The position numbers and the translations under genes are program-made. Shown here in pieces: positions 54,990 through 64,000 of a stretch of 64,000 nucleotides of DNA (position 1 is its first letter; every line of letters begins with the position of its first letter). The notes beneath the pieces are model-generated. The model ran no database searches and had not been told where the DNA came from. It was given only the letters and a program-made list of their open reading frames with translations. Source of the stretch: Omphiscola glabra. Lineage: Eukaryota; Mollusca; Gastropoda; Lymnaeidae. The stretch spans positions 7,449,284 through 7,513,283 of the forward strand of contig OZ024808.1 in assembly GCA_964017045.1 (NCBI GenBank). Direction: 5' to 3'.

Positions 54990-55250
54990 GCATCTCCTTG
55001 TATAGAATACACAACTCCTTATATAGATTATACATCTCCTTGTATAATTATACATCTTTTTGAATAGATTATACATCTCCTTGTATAGATTATACATCTC
55101 CTTGTATAGATTATACATCTCCTGGTATAGATTATACATCTCCTTGTATAGATTACCCACCTCCTTGCATAGAATACCCACATCCTTGTATAGATTATTC
55201 ATATCCTTGTATAGATTACCCACATCCTTGCATAGCTTACCCACCTGTTT
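54990..55250. repeat. 21-bp minisatellite
   Basis: About 12 units of CATCTCCTTGTATAGATTATA with CCCAC variants to the right. It starts directly at the tail of the retrotransposon. Confidence 0.92.
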
Positions 55251-56299
55251 ACACATGTGAAACTTTGTTTTTATGCTATGTGGCACAGTGTGTTTCAGTG
55301 CGCATGCCTTTCTAGAAGACTTGACGTTTGCTCCTTTTTGACCTATCTCACTGCTTTGTCACAAGGGAAAGCAACAAAATCTCTCCTTCTTTTTGACCTA
55401 TCACTGCCTTGTCACAAGGGAAAGCAACAAAATCCCTCCTTCTTTTTGAGCAACCTAAAAAAAAAAGGGGGGGGTGGGGGTGGGGGATAAAGGAGACTTT
55501 GAGAAAACATGTCTGCACATTTCAGTCTGCAAGTGGTGCAGCGTGGTTGCAGCGGTTTTACTACTCCAACGTCAAATAAATCGTGCTGTGTTTAGTACGT
55601 ATCCAATGCTTGGTTTCCGGTTGTACTTTTGCTTGATCTTTTCACGTCATCTCTTCATTTACATCAGTGCTCTCCTTTGTTTTCACCACCACTGCTCGTT
55701 TTGTATTCTACAGATTGAAATAAAAATTCAGTAATATTTTTTTTTTAACATTTTTTTTTCAAATACAGCCACGCCTTTTTAAAACTCAATATGAAAATAG
55801 AACAGGGGCCGTATGTTGTGCAGGCCAGGTGTACGCAATGAGAAAAAAATAGTTGTACTGATATAAACTTAAAATTAATCATTACTACAACCCCCCCCCC
55901 CCCCCCAAGTGAACTTTTGACGGTTTGAAATTTAACTGCTGTTACATAAAAATGCTGTGTATTTGGTATATTATTGGAATGAAATTCGGAATTAGAATCA
56001 ATGTCGTCAATGCTGGGAAAGGTCTAGTGACGACTCACTAATCAAATGTGTAAGCTTATGACCGAGCCTCGTGTTATGACCTGATGAAAATGTCGGCGGA
56101 GGTATAAAAAAAAATCAAATTTTGCACATCTTAACATTAAGTGACACTTTCACTTCTCTGCATACTGTAATCATTAATATTATTTGGGAATCTTACAGAA
56201 CTTTGTTTTCACCCCCCCCCCCCTTTCTCTTCCTTAAATAGCTATCCAATCAAATTCAATCTTTTCCAAAAGTAACTTTGCTCCAGTCTTTCAACAACG
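55251..56299. other. intergenic, one 57-bp duplication
   Basis: A tandem duplication at about 55327-55450 (TGTCACAAGGGAAAGCAACA in both copies). A G-rich tract at 55466-55487 and C runs at 55891-55907 and 56212-56223. No gene. Confidence 0.5.
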
Positions 56300-56880
56300 A
56301 AAAGCGTTATTACTGTAACGTCATTACTGTAACGTCATTGCTGTAACGTCATTGCTGTAACGTCCTTACTGTAACTTCATTGCTGTAACGTCATTTCTGT
56401 AACGTCATTGCTGTAACGTCATTACTGTAACGTCCTTGCTGTAACGTCCTTGCTGTAACGTCATTGCTGTAACGTCATTACTGTAACGTCATTGCTGTAA
56501 CGTCATTGCTGTAACGTCTTTACTGTAACGTCATTACTATAACGTCATTGATGTAACGTCATTGCTGTAACGTCATTGCTGTAACATAATTTCTGTAACG
56601 TCATTACTGTAACGTCATCACTGTCACGTCATTACTGTAACGTCATTACTGTAACGTCATCACTGTAACGTAATTACTGTAACGTCATTACTGTAACGTC
56701 ATTACTGTAACGTCATCACTGTAACGTCATCACTGTAACATCATCACTGTAACGTCATCACTGTAACGTCATCAATGTAACGTCATCACTGTAACGTCAT
56801 TACTGTAACGTCATCGCTGTAACGTCATCACTGTAACGTCATTTCTGTAACGTCATCACTGTAACGTCATTACTGTAAGT
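56300..56880. repeat. 13-bp minisatellite, TAACGTCA-containing
   Basis: About 44 units of CTGTAACGTCATT (also CATCA, CCTTG variants). Each unit contains ACGTCA, half of a cAMP-response element. Confidence 0.95.
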
Positions 56881-56899
56881 GTAATGCTGATCATGAATT

Positions 56900-57458
56900 G
56901 CATTTTAATAACTAGTAATACATACCATTTTGATAACTAGTAATACATACCATTTTGATAACTAGTGATAAATACCATTTAGATAACTAGTAATACATAC
57001 CATTTTGATAAGTAGTGATAAATACCATTTTGATAACTAGTAATACATACCATTTTAATAGCCAGTATTACATACCATTTTAATAGCCAGTTATACATAC
57101 CATTTTTATAACTAGTAATACATACAATTTTGAAAACTAGTAATACATACCATTTTGATAACTAGTAATACATACCATTTTGATAAATAGTAATACATAC
57201 CATTTTGATAACTAGTAATAAGTACCATTTTGATAACTAGTAATAAGTACCATTTTGAAAACTAGTAATGCCAACCATTTAGATAACTAGTAATACATAT
57301 TATTTGTTAACCAGTAATACATACCATTTTGATAACCAGTAAAACATACCATTTTGATAACTAGTAATACATGCCATTTTGATAACCAGTAATGCATACC
57401 ATTTTGATAACTAGTAATACATGCCATTTTGATAACCAGTAATGCATACCATTTTGAC
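56900..57458. repeat. 25-bp minisatellite
   Basis: About 22 units of GATAACTAGTAATACATACC + ATTTT, diverged. Confidence 0.94.
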
Positions 57459-57547
57459 AAACTCGCGAGCCCAAAAAGCCTGGACTGTTCCGTGATAGCA
57501 TGGTCGCAAAATAGTTAATAACTTTGAAAAGCCCTTCAATCCATTGT

Positions 57548-57757
57548 GGGGCTAATAGAGAGGAACAATAGTGGGTCTATAGAGAGGAACAATGGTGGGT
57601 CTGTAGAGAGGAACAATGGTGGGTCTGTAGAGAGGAACAATGGTGGGTCTATAGAGAGGAACAATGGTGGGTCTGTAGAGAGGAACAATGGTGGGTCTGT
57701 AGAGAGGAACAATGGTGGGTCTGTAGAGAGGAACAATGGTGGGTCTATAGAGAGGAG
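57548..57757. repeat. 24-bp minisatellite
   Basis: Nine units of GTGGGTCTATAGAGAGGAAC + AATG. Confidence 0.95.
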
Positions 57758-57777
57758 ACCTACCTTACGAATTTCAA

Positions 57778-58018
57778 ACATTGACCATTCTTTTATTGAC
57801 CATTCTTGTATTGACCAGTCTTTTATTGACCATTCTTTTATTGACCATTCTTTTATTGACCAGTCTTTTATTGACCAGTCTTTTATTGACCAGTCTTTTA
57901 TTGACCAGTCTTTTATTGACCAGTCTTTTATTGACCATTCTTGTATTGACCATTCTTTTATTGACCAGTCTTTTATTGACCATTCTTGTATTGACCATTC
58001 TTTTATTGACCAGTCTTT
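57778..58018. repeat. 15-bp minisatellite
   Basis: Sixteen units of ATTGACCATTCTTTT with CAG/CAT and TTTT/TTGT variants. Open on both strands through periodicity. Confidence 0.95.
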
Positions 58019-58882
58019 TGGCTTCGTCCAGATTGATAGCTGCTGCTTTCGAGGTGCATGCAAAAGGGGTCAGGTTGGGAATGGACACGGGGAACTTTAA
58101 TTCAGTCGCATGCAGTAGGCTCTTAGCTCAAACATCACAAGAGATATCTGCTACTTTCTTGATGCCTCTTGATCTGAACTGGGGTTCAGAATGGGAAGCG
58201 CACAATACACCCGAGCATTGCCATCTTTTTTTTCTTCTTGCGAAGTGAGCACGGCATGTATTGACTACTTCCCTGTCATTGCATTTTTGCAAAGTGAATC
58301 CGGTGTTCCTTGATTGCTCCCGTGCCAATTTCTTCCTGAACCTTAGTCTTCTCACTACTGAAAATCTATTTGAAGAGCAAGGTATGCTAAACAGGAAAAA
58401 ATATTTTGACATTTCGGCTTAAAGCCTTCGTCAGAAAATAGGACAAATAGAAATATATATAAAGAAAGTATCAGATGACAGTAAAAAAAAAACTTTAAGA
58501 GATTTCCTTTTTGTTGCCGGAAGTAGGATTACAGGAAGTGAAAGAATATAAATATTAATACTGTGAAAAATAACGCAGAGAACCTTAACGGACCTAAATA
58601 TTTAGGGATACATAAAATCTAAGGAATAAGAAGAAAAAAGAAGAAATACAAGGAAATTGAGGAATATTAGTAATTGAGTATTTGATTCATACCATGAAGG
58701 AGATAAGGTACCAAAAAGTGGAATCATTTATTTTTCCATTTTCCCTTCTCTCCGGTGTGTTTGTGCACGACATTAGTGCCGTAATGGATACATCTAATGC
58801 ACCTAGCTGCCTGTTGTATATCGTAAAATTACAATGAAATCTGTGTAATATGTATGCCACATTGTGTTTTGTGTGTCCACAG
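58019..58882. other. region upstream of ABCA gene 2 exon a
   Basis: No first exon or promoter element recognised. 58395-58440 (ATTTCGGCTTAAAGCCTTCG) looks like a dispersed repeat. Confidence 0.45.
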
Positions 58883-59086
58883 GCCTTCCTGCAGTTCTTC
58901 TTCTGTTTTTGGTCTCGGCTCATTCTCAGATGGGTGTCAAACCAACTGAAAAAAAATCCGTGACGTTTCCAGTCACCAATGTCCTGGACATGACCGACCA
59001 CGCAGTGAATGCACTAATTATGACATACACTCCTGCTTCTTTGGCGGCAGAAAAGCTCTTCGCCGGTGCAGACTATAGCTTCCCAG
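58883..59086 (+). CDS. ABCA3-like: ABCA gene 2 exon a: TM1 and loop start
   Basis: A 204-nt exon between GTGTGTCCACAG and GTAATG (59087), phase 1/1. It encodes LPAVLLLFLVSAHSQMGVK (end of TM1), then SVTFPVTNVLDMTDHAVNAL and MTYTPASLAAEKLFAGADYS. The pattern of a hydrophobic LP..L.. helix followed by YTP is typical of ABCA N-termini. Confidence 0.83.
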
Positions 59087-62000
59087 GTAATGCACTACGA
59101 TTTATTGAATGTTTTGTCACGTGATAAGCGTAATTACGAGTAAGACTTCCGGTAGGCTGTCTGCAACACACTAGTCGCTCACAAATTTTTCTTCAAACAA
59201 CTTTCTTCCTTTAATCATAACTGAATTATAATTATTGTCACATTTAATGAATGTCATTTAATCATAACTGAATTATAATTATTGTCACATTTAATGAATG
59301 TCATTTAAAGAAACGCGTGTATTCAAGAATATTTTGAAAAGTAAAATTTTTAATTAACACTGGGGAAGCGCCGATGGAGACAAACATTGTGCTTTCAAAT
59401 TAATGATAATGGCAATGGCTGATCAGCTGTTGTTATGTGTTGTTATGTGTTGAAGAAAGCCTACCAATGGCTGGTACGTATCACGTGACAAAACAAGGAA
59501 GTGACTCATCGTAGTCCATTGTCAACGCTTTTTTGCATATTTAGACTATAAATTGCTAGGCTATCGTCACATATATAATTTTTTTGTAATGAGTGTAAAT
59601 TAGAGGTAATTGTAGAAGCTCTTAGTCAAGATAAGCAATACATTAGCAAAGAAGTGTCCCCAGTTCTTTGCCCTTTGCATGCTGTCTTGTGATTCTATTA
59701 TTTTTTTTAATGAAGCTTTATCCTGAACAGCAAAAATATAGTACGAGCGGTTCTGCGCATTTGACAGCCTTTTCACCGGCTTCAGTTGGTGGCGGTCACA
59801 GAAAGGGAGCAAGCACAGTACATTGAATGTGTTATCGTAGCTGTTACAATGACTGTCATCTTGAATGCTGTGATGAATGTTGTGATGAATGTTGTGATAA
59901 ATGATGTCATGAATACTGTAATAATTGTTGTAATGAATGTTGTAATGAATGTTTGGATAAATGGCGCGATGAATGCTGTGATAAATGATGTCATTAGTAC
60001 TGTAATAAATGTTGTAATGAATGTTGTAATGAATGTTGTAATGAATGTTGTAATGAATGTTGTAATGAATGTTGCAATGAATGTTGTAATGAATGTTGTA
60101 ATGAATGTTGTAATGAATGTTGCAATGAATGTTGTAATGAATGTTGTAATGAATGTTGTAATGAATGTTGTAATGAATGTTGTAATGAATGTTGCAATGA
60201 ATGTTGTAATGAATGTTGTAATGAATGTTGTAATGAATGTTGCAATGAATGTTGTAATGAATGTTGTAATGAATGTTGTAATGAATGTTGTAATGAATGT
60301 TGTAATGAATGTTGCAATGAATGTTGCAATGAATGTTGCAATGAATGTTGCAATGAATGTTGTAATGAATGTTGCAATGAATGTTGTAATGAATGTTGTA
60401 ATGAATGTTGTAATGAATGTTGTAATGAATGTTGTAATGAATTTTGTAATGAATGTTGTAATGAATGTTGCAATGAATGTTGTAATGAATGTTGTAATGA
60501 ATGTTGAATGAATGTTGTAATGAATGTTGCAATGAATGTTTTGATAAATGTTGTAATAAATTGAAGACCTTAGTGCTAAAAGTACTTAAAATAAAATACA
60601 CATTTTGAGAAAATCAAGTTCAAATATTCTTTTTGTCTATAAATGGTGATCATTTTCATATTTTGTCTTGTTTAATTAAGGGACTTGAGCACATGCTTAA
60701 CGTGTTCTAATTACTGCAGTACATTTGGCTAGACCGGATAAGAAAAAGTCACAGCTTGGATTGATTTTGACAAAAATTTGACATAAGCACTTTTAGCACC
60801 AGAGTCTTCAATTTGTAATGATTGATGCAATGAATGTTATGATAAATGTTGTAATGATTGCTGTAATGAATTATCTTAATGATTGTCGCAAAGATTGTTG
60901 TCATGGCCGTTACCATGACTGATATACTGAGTACCCAATCCTCCTAACCAACTCCTTTTACTTAACCTGCCCTCCTAATCCCCCCCCCCCACACACTCTC
61001 TCAGATGTCAGAATCATGACATTGGAGGAGGCCAAAAGGGCGTTTAAGAGAGTAAAAGAGGCAGCAGGCATGAAAAAAAGTGAAGTAGAGGCAGAGGAAG
61101 CATTCGACACGGTGAGACTGGAGCTGGACGACCAGACGACGGTCCCCAAGAATCTCAAGTTCAAGGTTGTCGTCCGTGAGAGTTACGACGCGGTGGAATT
61201 GTACGGGACATCGTTGCGTAAGTCGTCATCAAATTATCGTCTTCAATGATAAGCCGAAAAGCTGGGGAGTTGAAAGGTCGCGGGGTTAAGGGGGTCAAGA
61301 GGTCGTGTGTGATGTTCTAAGTGCTGAGGACTGAAGACTGAGGTTTTAATGTTGGGCGTGGCGATGGATGCACACAGTTGAGGAGCTGGACTTTATGACG
61401 CCCTGGGCTGTCCTTGACTCTGCCGCCCTTAGTTCACAAAAGCAACAAAAACAACACACACATACACACAAAACATGCAGAGAACACGTAGAAAATCTAT
61501 CTTATTTAAATATAAAGTGGACTGAAATATCTGCACACAGCACAAAAGGGGGCAGCCTGGAGCGGACAGTCCCCCTTCACACCACCCCCACCCCCAACCA
61601 CCTTTTTATTTTAAAAAAATGATGTTTACATGGTTAGAGATTACTGGGTAAGTAGCGGAAAGATTATAAGACGCGAAGTTCGTTCTTTTCGTACCATAAA
61701 GATGAGATAAGGTGCTATCATGTGTGCCGTACCAAAGTTCTATGTCCTATAGTTATCATGAGCACAGTGCTCATTGAACTACTGAGCCTTTACTCGTGTG
61801 AATAAGGGACCGATAGAAAACAAAATACGTGTAGAAAAACGGCATTTACTCAGACAACAAAATATACTTAGAAAAAAAACAAAATATACAAAATACGCAT
61901 TGAAAACAAAATACATGTAGAAAACAAAATATATGACGAAAAACAAAATATACGTAGAAAACAAAATATACCTAGAAAATATATTTATAGAAAACAAAAT

Positions 62001-63614
62001 ATACGGAGAAATGAAACAAAATACGCGTAGAAAAAATATACGAGAAAACAAAATATACAAAATACGCGTAGAAAACAAAATATACGTAGAACAAATTCAT
62101 AGGTGGCACAATGCACTTAAACTTTTTAAAAAGGAGATATACATTACCATTTACGTTCATTTAAAATCTTGTATGCATATTTTTTACTATGTGTGTGTGC
62201 GCCAAGTACATACCCTTATGTCACAAAAAAGAATTTGTATCCCTGATATGGATATTTTTTAATATAGGGATATTTAAAAAAATAGTAATTTTTTTTAAAA
62301 TATCTCTATCAGGGATTGTTTGTGTGTGTGTGTGTGGGACATGAAGGTATGTACCTGTGTGTGCCAGGTATATACCCTCTTGTCACACACAAAAAACGTG
62401 TATGCCTGATAGGAATATTTAAAAATGTTTGGTTTCTGTAATATATATGACACCCGACCCCCCCCCCCCCCCCCCAAAACCAAAAATTAAATCGAATCTC
62501 ATTTATCTGCAGAATATACCGAAAAATTTCTACCCATGGTGTATTACACCTGCGCCAGCTTCATCAACCACTGGCAGAGACAGCTGAATCTAACCAAGAC
62601 CGAGTATCCCGTAAACATCCTCGCTATGCCGACCCTGGCCACCTTGGAGTCAGAGAGAGAGACGCTCCTCGATGCTTTGCGTTTTCTGTTTGTTTTCTTC
62701 TACTTCGGGTATGTGTGTTACACGACGAAGGCCGTTGTCGAGGACAAGGAGACCAAAATTAAGGTTAGAAGAACCAATTGGCTCAATTTAATGCCAGGCA
62801 TAGCGAGTAACTGCCGACATGGGGCGGGGTGGGGGTGGAAGGGGCTGCGGGCTCACAAATATCCCTCAGTGGCGTAGCGAGCTTAACTCGCGCCCGGGGC
62901 ACAATACCTTTTTATCGCCCCCCTATTCGAAAACCAAACAATATTATATGTAAAATATACCATTTGGCGCCCCTTTGTGAGTAGCACCCGGGGCATGATG
63001 CCCCCCCTTGCCCCCCCTTGCCCCCCCTCGCTACGCCACTGATATCCATACCCCCCGGGAGGGGGGTAGCTGGATGCACAGCATAAGCATCCCAGGGGCG
63101 GTTGGACACAGGAATAGCTACCCAAAGGGATTAGCTGGACATAGGAAATCACTACCCAAAAAGATTATGTGGAAATAGAAATCACCACTTGTTATATAAA
63201 TTAATATCATATTTGTGTATACCGCAATGACATTACATTGTAATATGTCTTAAATGAGTTTTTATTTGATGTTCATGTTGTGTGTTGCAGGAATCCACGA
63301 AGCACTAACTGATGTTTGTGTTGTTTGTTGCAGGAATCCCTCAAGCACTAACTAATGTCCTTGTTGTGTGTTGCAGGAATCCATGAAGCTCATGGGCCTC
63401 AGCTCTACGATGTACTGGATCTCTTGCCTCCTGGGGGCCCTGCCCTTTGGGATGATCATAACAATAGTTGTGGTCGGCGCGTGTTGCATACCGTTCTTCG
63501 ATAAAGCTGGCGCCATCTTCAACAGCAGTCCCCTCCTGATTTTCATCGTCCTCTTCTTGTACACCGTCAACATCACGACTTTCGCCTTCATACTGAGCTG
63601 CTTCATCAACAGAG
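58883..63614 (+). CDS. ABCA3-like: second ABCA transporter gene, four N-terminal-half exons (gene continues right)
   Basis: Four exons (58883-59086, 61005-61217, 62513-62763, 63377-63614) join in consistent phases (1, 1, 1, 0, 1) to 906 nt, 302 codons, without a stop. They cover the end of TM1, the first extracellular loop, TM2 and TM3-TM4 of TMD1. The first extracellular loop looks short for the family. The motif VVEDKETKIKESMKLMGLSS matches the strongly conserved ABCA sequence VV.EKE.RLKE.M..MGLSS, in which the intracellular loop precedes TM3. The initiator exon was not found upstream; the first exon begins mid-codon (needs one upstream base). It lies head-to-tail with ABCA gene 1, 31 kb away, which suggests a tandem ABCA cluster. 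Confidence 0.92.
59087..59867. other. intron of ABCA gene 2
   Basis: Contains a 48-bp duplication at about 59212-59305 (TTTAATCATAACTGAATTAT). Otherwise nothing. Confidence 0.6.
59868..60562. repeat. 12-bp minisatellite, about 55 copies
   Basis: Units of GTTGTAATGAAT with GCAATG and GTGATG variants. Period 12 gives open frames of up to 330 codons on either strand. A few outlying units recur at 60818-60905. Confidence 0.96.
60563..61004. other. intron remainder before exon b
   Basis: Isolated diverged GTTGTAATGA units and a C run before exon b. No other feature. Confidence 0.5.
61005..61217 (+). CDS. ABCA3-like: ABCA gene 2 exon b: first extracellular loop
   Basis: A 213-nt exon after ACTCTCTCAG, before GTAAGT (61218), phase 1/1. 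It encodes a charged helix-rich stretch (LEEAKRAFKRVKEAAGMKKS) and VPKNLKFKVVVRESYDAVEL, matching the family's position LPL.VKY.LRFSY. A C homopolymer and a CA tract form the polypyrimidine region. Confidence 0.85.
61218..61804. other. intron after exon b
   Basis: No exon, array or complete transposon is recognised. Confidence 0.5.
61805..62095. repeat. A-rich 15-18-bp repeat
   Basis: Irregular units based on AAAACAAAATATACGTAG. Confidence 0.85.
62190..62420. repeat. duplicated segment with an inverted repeat
   Basis: CATACCCTTATGTCACAAAA and TATACCCTCTTGTCACACAC, each followed by a GTAT.CCTGATA motif, show a diverged duplication. Between them, ATCCCTGATATGGATATTTT (62239-62258) pairs with AAAATATCTCTATCAGGGAT (62297-62316) as an inverted repeat with a loop of about 38 bp. 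Confidence 0.75.
62513..62763 (+). CDS. ABCA3-like: ABCA gene 2 exon c: TM2 and first intracellular loop
   Basis: A 251-nt exon after TTTATCTGCAG, before GTTAGA (62764); phase 1 in, phase 0 out. It encodes YTEKFLPMVYYTCASFINHW, MPTLATLESERETLLDALRF, a hydrophobic helix (LFVFFYFGYVCYT) and KAVVEDKETKIK, the conserved intracellular-loop motif. Confidence 0.92.
62867..63041. mobile_element. hAT-like MITE, CAGTGGCGTAG family, copy 2 (inverted)
   Basis: A 175-bp element with ends CAGTGGCGTAGCGAGCTTAA and CCTCGCTACGCCACTG. Flanks ATATCCCT (62859-62866) and ATATCCAT (63042-63049) match at 7 of 8. It has the same interior as the element at 4304, in the opposite direction, with a local CCCCCCTTGC expansion. 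It lies in the intron between exons c and d. Confidence 0.88.
63268..63390 (+). repeat. 43-bp acceptor-site repeat before ABCA gene 2 exon d, 3 copies
   Basis: TTGTTGCAG-type acceptors followed by GAATCC occur at 63291, 63334 and 63377 (offset 43 each). Only the last is followed by the real coding sequence; the first two run GAATCCACGAAGCACTAA and GAATCCCTCAAGCACTAA, giving in-frame stops. Confidence 0.93.
63377..63614 (+). CDS. ABCA3-like: ABCA gene 2 exon d: TM3-TM4
   Basis: A 238-nt exon after TGTGTTGCAG, before GTAAGC (63615); phase 0 in, phase 1 out. It starts ESMKLMGLSSTMYWISCLLG, continuing the conserved KE.MK.MGLSS motif, with two helices (MIITIVVVGACCIPFF and LLIFIVLFLYTVNITTFAFI) and SCFINR. 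Two decoy copies of its acceptor lie 43 and 86 bp upstream. Confidence 0.94.
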
Positions 63615-64000
63615 GTAAGCCTCTCAATCAAAGCTACATATCATTAACTGAAGTTTATGAACAACTCTATAACTGATGAACAGAGCTTTTCGGCAGGCCG
63701 TTGCTGCCAGTGTGTCTGTGTGAAGAACCGATTCTACCAAAAGGTTCGATGGCTACGTTTCGCCTAGGGGTTAATTATATTAACTTCACAAACCATTGAT
63801 TATTAGAATACAGTATCTTCATTAACACAACTAGGTCGTCAACTGCCATTACGCGATAGACAACACCACACAACCGTAATACGTCATTTCCCCTTCCCAC
63901 AAAAATACGTCACAAAATACTAAGCAAAATAGATAAAGCAACACATATAATCTCTAAACAAAATGCAATCATAATATACATTGAAGTCCTCGACAGTATG
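63615..64000. other. start of the intron after exon d
   Basis: No exon or repeat is recognised up to the window edge. Confidence 0.5.

Noticed and set aside
54954..55286. Lys/Tyr/Asn-rich minus-strand frame of 110 codons
   Set aside because: Antisense of the 21-bp array that follows the LINE tail.
57774..58088. Minus-strand frame beginning with a non-repetitive stretch (FACTSKAAAINLDEAKRL)
   Set aside because: The first 25 codons look protein-like, but there is no convincing acceptor or donor and the rest is a 15-bp array. I could not justify an exon.
59600..60601. Open frames of up to 333 codons on both strands
   Set aside because: They are translations of the 12-bp GTTGTAATGAAT array. 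The period is a multiple of three and the unit has no stop in several frames; no splice sites or domain are present.

Overview
Organism and overall character. This is nuclear DNA of an animal: the genes are split by GT-AG introns and the exons match the metazoan ABCA family. The surroundings are AT-rich and packed with minisatellites, hAT-type MITEs, Merlin and non-LTR retrotransposon relics. The mix of transposable-element families would suit a mollusc, perhaps a gastropod, but this is inference and no species can be named from sequence alone.

Layout. (1) 1-27572 (+): the C-terminal half of an ABCA3-like full ABC transporter. I resolved 18 exons by hand (749-900 to 27402-27572). Spliced, they total 2850 nt and read without interruption for 949 residues plus a stop. 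They cover the end of the regulatory segment after NBD1, a Ser/Pro/Glu-rich linker made of four short phase-2/2 exons, TMD2, NBD2 (Walker A, Q-loop, signature, Walker B, H-loop) and the C-terminal segment. The N-terminal half lies left of the window. (2) 27573-58882: about 31 kb of intergenic DNA. It holds some twenty minisatellite arrays, a decayed Merlin transposase, three reverse-transcriptase relics, an LTR-like dispersed repeat, MITEs and, on the minus strand, one good candidate terminal exon of an unrecognised gene (43628-43786). (3) 58883-63614 (+): four early exons of a second ABCA gene (start of TMD1, first extracellular loop, TM2-TM4). It continues beyond the right edge. The two genes form a head-to-tail ABCA pair.

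Most striking observation. At six exon-intron junctions the adjacent minisatellite is built from the junction itself, so that each unit carries a few exon bases plus a copy of the splice site. Four are donors (exon ends 10975, 19304, 23916, 26301) and two are acceptors (exon starts 14003, 63377). Two arrays contain about 28 and 31 donor-like units. The decoy sites I could read through each lead to a premature stop. A complete 51-nt exon with its flanking intron has also been tandemly duplicated (exons at 5484 and 5975, offset 491 bp).

Caution. Most long open frames in this window are artefacts of tandem arrays whose period is a multiple of three. The real coding content is the two ABCA genes, one or two minus-strand exon candidates and transposon relics. 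All copy numbers and array ends are hand estimates.
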